NCBI RefSeq assembly: GCF_038443385.1
Contig: NZ_CP151726.1
Location: forward strand, 5,084,001-5,148,000
Origin: Stieleria varia
GTDB lineage: Bacteria; Planctomycetota; Planctomycetia; Pirellulales; Pirellulaceae
Reading direction: 5' to 3'
Length of the DNA: 64,000 bases
Shown here: piece after piece, positions 61,426 through 64,000 of the stretch
Layout: each line of letters opens with the position of its first letter
How positions within the stretch are numbered: the stretch's first letter is position 1
The notes under the pieces: model-generated
Told to the model about the DNA's origin: nothing
What the model saw: only the letters and a program-made list of their open reading frames with translations
The model's database searches: none
Position numbers and translations under genes: made by a program

Positions 61426-62901
61426 ATGAAAGTCCCCGCATTCAAGACAATTGCCTTCGCATTGGCCCTATCGCTGAGCCTGAATCAGACAACGCCATCC
61501 GTATTGGCAAATGAGCCCGCCTCGGGCGAAATCGTCAAAGCCATCGAGGCTGATCTCGCTGATGCAGAACGAATCGTCGCGAGCGAAATCGATGTGAAGC
61601 TGGATCGCGGTGTTGTCACACTCGGAGGGACCGTCAACAGCATTCTTGACAGAGACCTCGCATCCGAAATCGCCAAACGAACACGCGGCGTCCAGGCTGT
61701 TGTGAATCAGATTTTGGTGCAGCGATCTGATCGGAGCGACGACTCGATCCACGAGGATGTTCAACGCGTGCTGATCACCAACAGCAGTGTCGACGAACCA
61801 CAAATTGTCGTTGCGGTCAATCAAGGAGAGGTGTCCATGACGGGCGAAGTGGACTCGCTTGCGGAAAAGCGGATCGCGGGCTTTGTTGCGTCAGGGGTTC
61901 GCGGTGTTGTCTCGATCAACAATCAACTGACGGTCGCAATGAGCAGCGATCGAACAGACACTGATTTGCGTGACGAAATCAGTGCATTGATTCATCACTC
62001 CGTTTACCTTGACGACGTCGAAGTAGAAATCGCAGTGGATGAAGGTGTCGTCAAGCTTACTGGCAACGTACATTCTGCATTGCAAAAGGATCATTTAGAG
62101 AGAATCGCAGAGATCTGGGGAGTCGCCGCTGTCGACGTGAGAAACATTCGAGTCGACCCGACGGCCGATGGTCGTGCAATTCGTCAGAAACGGTACGAGA
62201 GTGTCACTGACGAGTCTATCAAAGAAGCATTGCAACGAGCATACAGAGTAGACCCGATCTTGTTCAGCCGTGCAGATGCAATCGAGATCAACGTCAGCAT
62301 TGGCAGGGTTTCGCTGAGTGGATCGGTGGATCGTTTGCGAGTAAAGAATCGAGCAGAGAAACTCGCTGGTGACGTGATCGGTGTCCGAGCAGTGTCGAAC
62401 AATATTGAACTGCAACTTCCAGGGAAACCGCCAACCGACATCGAGATTGTTCACGAGACACAAGACGCCTTGGCAAGAAGTGCTCATTTGGATCGCCGTG
62501 ATATACGCGTTCACTCTCAAGCGGCTCATGTCAGCTTGTACGGAGTCGTTGAGAGTGAACTGGAGAAACGCGTTGCCCAGTGGGTGGCGGACGGTGTCAC
62601 CGGAGTTGTTCACGTGAACAACTCGTTGGCGGTTGAACGTGAATGGGAGCAAAAATCCGACGAGCAGATCAAAACCGCGTTAGAACGAAAACTAAGGTTT
62701 GCGTTCTATGAGGAGAGTGATGATCTCTCTGTCGACGTTCAGGGAGGCGTCGCGATCATCAAAGGAACGGTCGATACGTGGAGGCAGTGGCAGACTGTCA
62801 TGGATCTCGCAATCGAAGCGGGATCACGACACCCGCACAACCTCGTCAATGTTCAGTACCACCCGCCCCACGGAGCGTCGGACATCTATGTTCCTCATTG
62901 A
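61426..62901 (+). CDS. Secreted protein with six BON domains
   Basis: This 491-aa protein starts at the ATG 61426 (MKVPAFKTIAFALALSLSLN), a signal peptide; an ATG at 61411 is also possible. Six successive BON domains of about 70 residues carry the GxVxLxGxV...A..A..V.GV..V.N.L pattern, for example RGVVTLGGTVNSILDRDLAS and EGVVKLTGNVHSALQKDHLE. BON domains bind lipid or membrane surfaces in the periplasm. Its stop overlaps the start of the next gene, a BON-MscS channel, so the two are translationally coupled. Confidence 0.9.
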   Translation: MKVPAFKTIAFALALSLSLNQTTPSVLANEPASGEIVKAIEADLADAERIVASEIDVKLDRGVVTLGGTVNSILDRDLASEIAKRTRGVQAVVNQILVQRSDRSDDSIHEDVQRVLITNSSVDEPQIVVAVNQGEVSMTGEVDSLAEKRIAGFVASGVRGVVSINNQLTVAMSSDRTDTDLRDEISALIHHSVYLDDVEVEIAVDEGVVKLTGNVHSALQKDHLERIAEIWGVAAVDVRNIRVDPTADGRAIRQKRYESVTDESIKEALQRAYRVDPILFSRADAIEINVSIGRVSLSGSVDRLRVKNRAEKLAGDVIGVRAVSNNIELQLPGKPPTDIEIVHETQDALARSAHLDRRDIRVHSQAAHVSLYGVVESELEKRVAQWVADGVTGVVHVNNSLAVEREWEQKSDEQIKTALERKLRFAFYEESDDLSVDVQGGVAIIKGTVDTWRQWQTVMDLAIEAGSRHPHNLVNVQYHPPHGASDIYVPH

Positions 62902-64000
62902 AACCGGCCGTGACCAACCCCGTAATGGGTTTCGCCAGAATTCCTTCAGGTTTGGTTTCCTACTCCTAACTTTGCTCGTTTCTACGACCTGTCTTGCCCA
63001 GGACGTAGCCAATGACGAGACGACGATCGAGGCGGTCGAAGACGAGTCCGCGGTCGAAGCTCCTGAGAAGGTGGATGTTGATCCGTTGACGAGCGACGAA
63101 GACATCTCATCACGATTGAAAAGAATCTTTGTCGCAACAGGTTGGTTCACGGAAATCGACATCCGGACAGACGAGGGAGTCGTGTTTCTCACCGGTGTTG
63201 CTGACACCGAAAAGCATCAGGAATGGGCTGAGCGAGTAACCCAGAGGACATCAGACGTGGTGGCCGTGGTCAATCGTATCAGCGTGCGGACTCGACCCAT
63301 TTGGGACGTCAGTCCTGTTCTCGCCCAAATTCGCCAACTGGCACGCGACTTCCTGCAATTGCTGCCGCTGATTGTCATTGGCGCGATCATTCTGTTGATC
63401 GCGTATGCAATGGCAAAACTTTCCGCATCGGTAGCAGGACGCATTTCCAAGCGACGCGTTCCGAGTCAATTGCTGCAACAAGTGATTTCAAGTGTCGTTG
63501 CCGTGCTGGTCATGATGATCGGGCTGTACATCGCATTAAAAGTCTCCGGTCTGAGTCGGTTGGCGGTGACTGTCCTGGGCGGTACAGGCCTGGTCGGAAT
63601 CGCGTTGGGTTTTGCGTTTCGTGACATTGCGGAAAACTATCTTGCCAGCATCCTGATCAGCTTGAACCGCCCCTTCAGTGTTGGCGATTTGATCGAGTTG
63701 GATCAGTACAAGGGGTTTGTGCGACGTGTGACGACCCGAGGAACCCTACTACTGACCGTCGAAGGCAACCACATTCAAATCCCCAATAGCATGATCTATA
63801 AGTCGCCCATCACGAACCACTCCTCCTCGCCGCGAATTCGAAAGAGTTTCTCTGTCGGAATCGGGTACGACGATTCGGTAACGCAAGCACAGGAAATCAT
63901 CCACGAGACATTGATCAAACACGCGTCCGTACTGCCGGATCCGGAACCATTGGTGCTGGTCGAGTCACTCGGCGCGTCGACCGTGAATCTGCTGGCATTG
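62888..64000 (+). CDS. BON-MscS mechanosensitive channel (partial, runs off the window)
   Basis: The ATG at 62888 overlaps the stop of the BON gene by 14 bp. Residues 20-38 are a signal peptide (FGFLLLTLLVSTTCLAQ). A BON domain (about 70-135; DEGVVFLTGVADTEKHQEWA) is followed by two or three membrane helices (LPLIVIGAIILLIAYAMA, VVAVLVMMIGLYIALK) and the MscS pore-beta region (GIALGFAFRDIAENYLASIL then NRPFSVGDLIEL). The frame is open to the last base. The first 15 residues are encoded by an interspersed GTAATGGGTTTCGCCAGAAT repeat. Likely a small-conductance osmotic-release channel of the inner membrane. Confidence 0.9.
   Translation, partial: MFLIETGRDQPRNGFRQNSFRFGFLLLTLLVSTTCLAQDVANDETTIEAVEDESAVEAPEKVDVDPLTSDEDISSRLKRIFVATGWFTEIDIRTDEGVVFLTGVADTEKHQEWAERVTQRTSDVVAVVNRISVRTRPIWDVSPVLAQIRQLARDFLQLLPLIVIGAIILLIAYAMAKLSASVAGRISKRRVPSQLLQQVISSVVAVLVMMIGLYIALKVSGLSRLAVTVLGGTGLVGIALGFAFRDIAENYLASILISLNRPFSVGDLIELDQYKGFVRRVTTRGTLLLTVEGNHIQIPNSMIYKSPITNHSSSPRIRKSFSVGIGYDDSVTQAQEIIHETLIKHASVLPDPEPLVLVESLGASTVNLLAL

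Overview
The window reads like a chromosomal accessory region of a planctomycete, probably Pirellulaceae (Rhodopirellula-like). This is an inference from protein style: short proteins opening with an RFSLRTLL-type segment followed by a membrane helix, MshEN-type proteins, multi-BON proteins, CHC2/ExeA-type transposon genes, weak use of Shine-Dalgarno sites, and many interspersed palindromic repeats. No 16S rRNA or housekeeping locus is present to prove it.

Region 1 (1-24.6 kb) is a defence island. It is flanked by an IS3 element (1-1.5 kb) and by a nested IS1634/ISKra4 pair (20.8-24.6 kb). A complete type I BREX operon lies on the minus strand (brxA-brxB-brxC-pglX-pglZ-brxL). An ankyrin-repeat gene follows it, and an unannotated 36-codon ORF is wedged between brxC and pglX. 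A complete type II CBASS operon (cap4-cdnD-cap2-cap3) is transcribed divergently from brxA.

Region 2 (24.6-28.7 kb) is mostly decayed DNA. It holds a broken Xre-type regulator, a few small ORFs, a tRNA 3'-half-like sequence and an 11-copy 45-bp tandem repeat.

Region 3 (28.7-47.6 kb) is an array of small single genes, mostly of unknown function. Most are followed by an imperfect hairpin of about 70-90 bp that resembles an integron attC site. Genes and sites point left from 28.7 to 33.7 kb and right from 33.8 to 44.9 kb. A truncated minus-strand ORF at 41.4-41.8 kb may be the start of an integron integrase, with an attI-like direct-repeat region beside it. The cassettes include a lone HflX N-terminal domain and a lone Ffh (SRP54) M-domain. 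The array has been remodelled by palindromic mini-repeats at gene breakpoints, a 918-bp duplication, an IS66 remnant, a CHC2/ExeA transposon fragment and the 3' end of a group II intron. Small plasmid- or phage-like genes (excisionase-type HTH, a frameshifted replication-type HTH protein) occupy 44.9-47.1 kb. A second tRNA-half-like sequence at 47.5 kb is a direct repeat of the one at 27.9 kb.

Region 4 (48.1-64 kb) looks like ordinary, well-preserved chromosome. It contains a membrane GGDEF-EAL protein; a two-gene lipid/polyketide synthase locus (an ACP-SDR fusion and a 2083-aa synthase with hotdog, AT, KS, pseudo-KS, KR and DH-like regions but no ACP of its own) followed by a FadL-type outer-membrane protein; a secreted Ca-binding-type protein; a six-BON secreted protein; and a BON-MscS channel running off the right edge.
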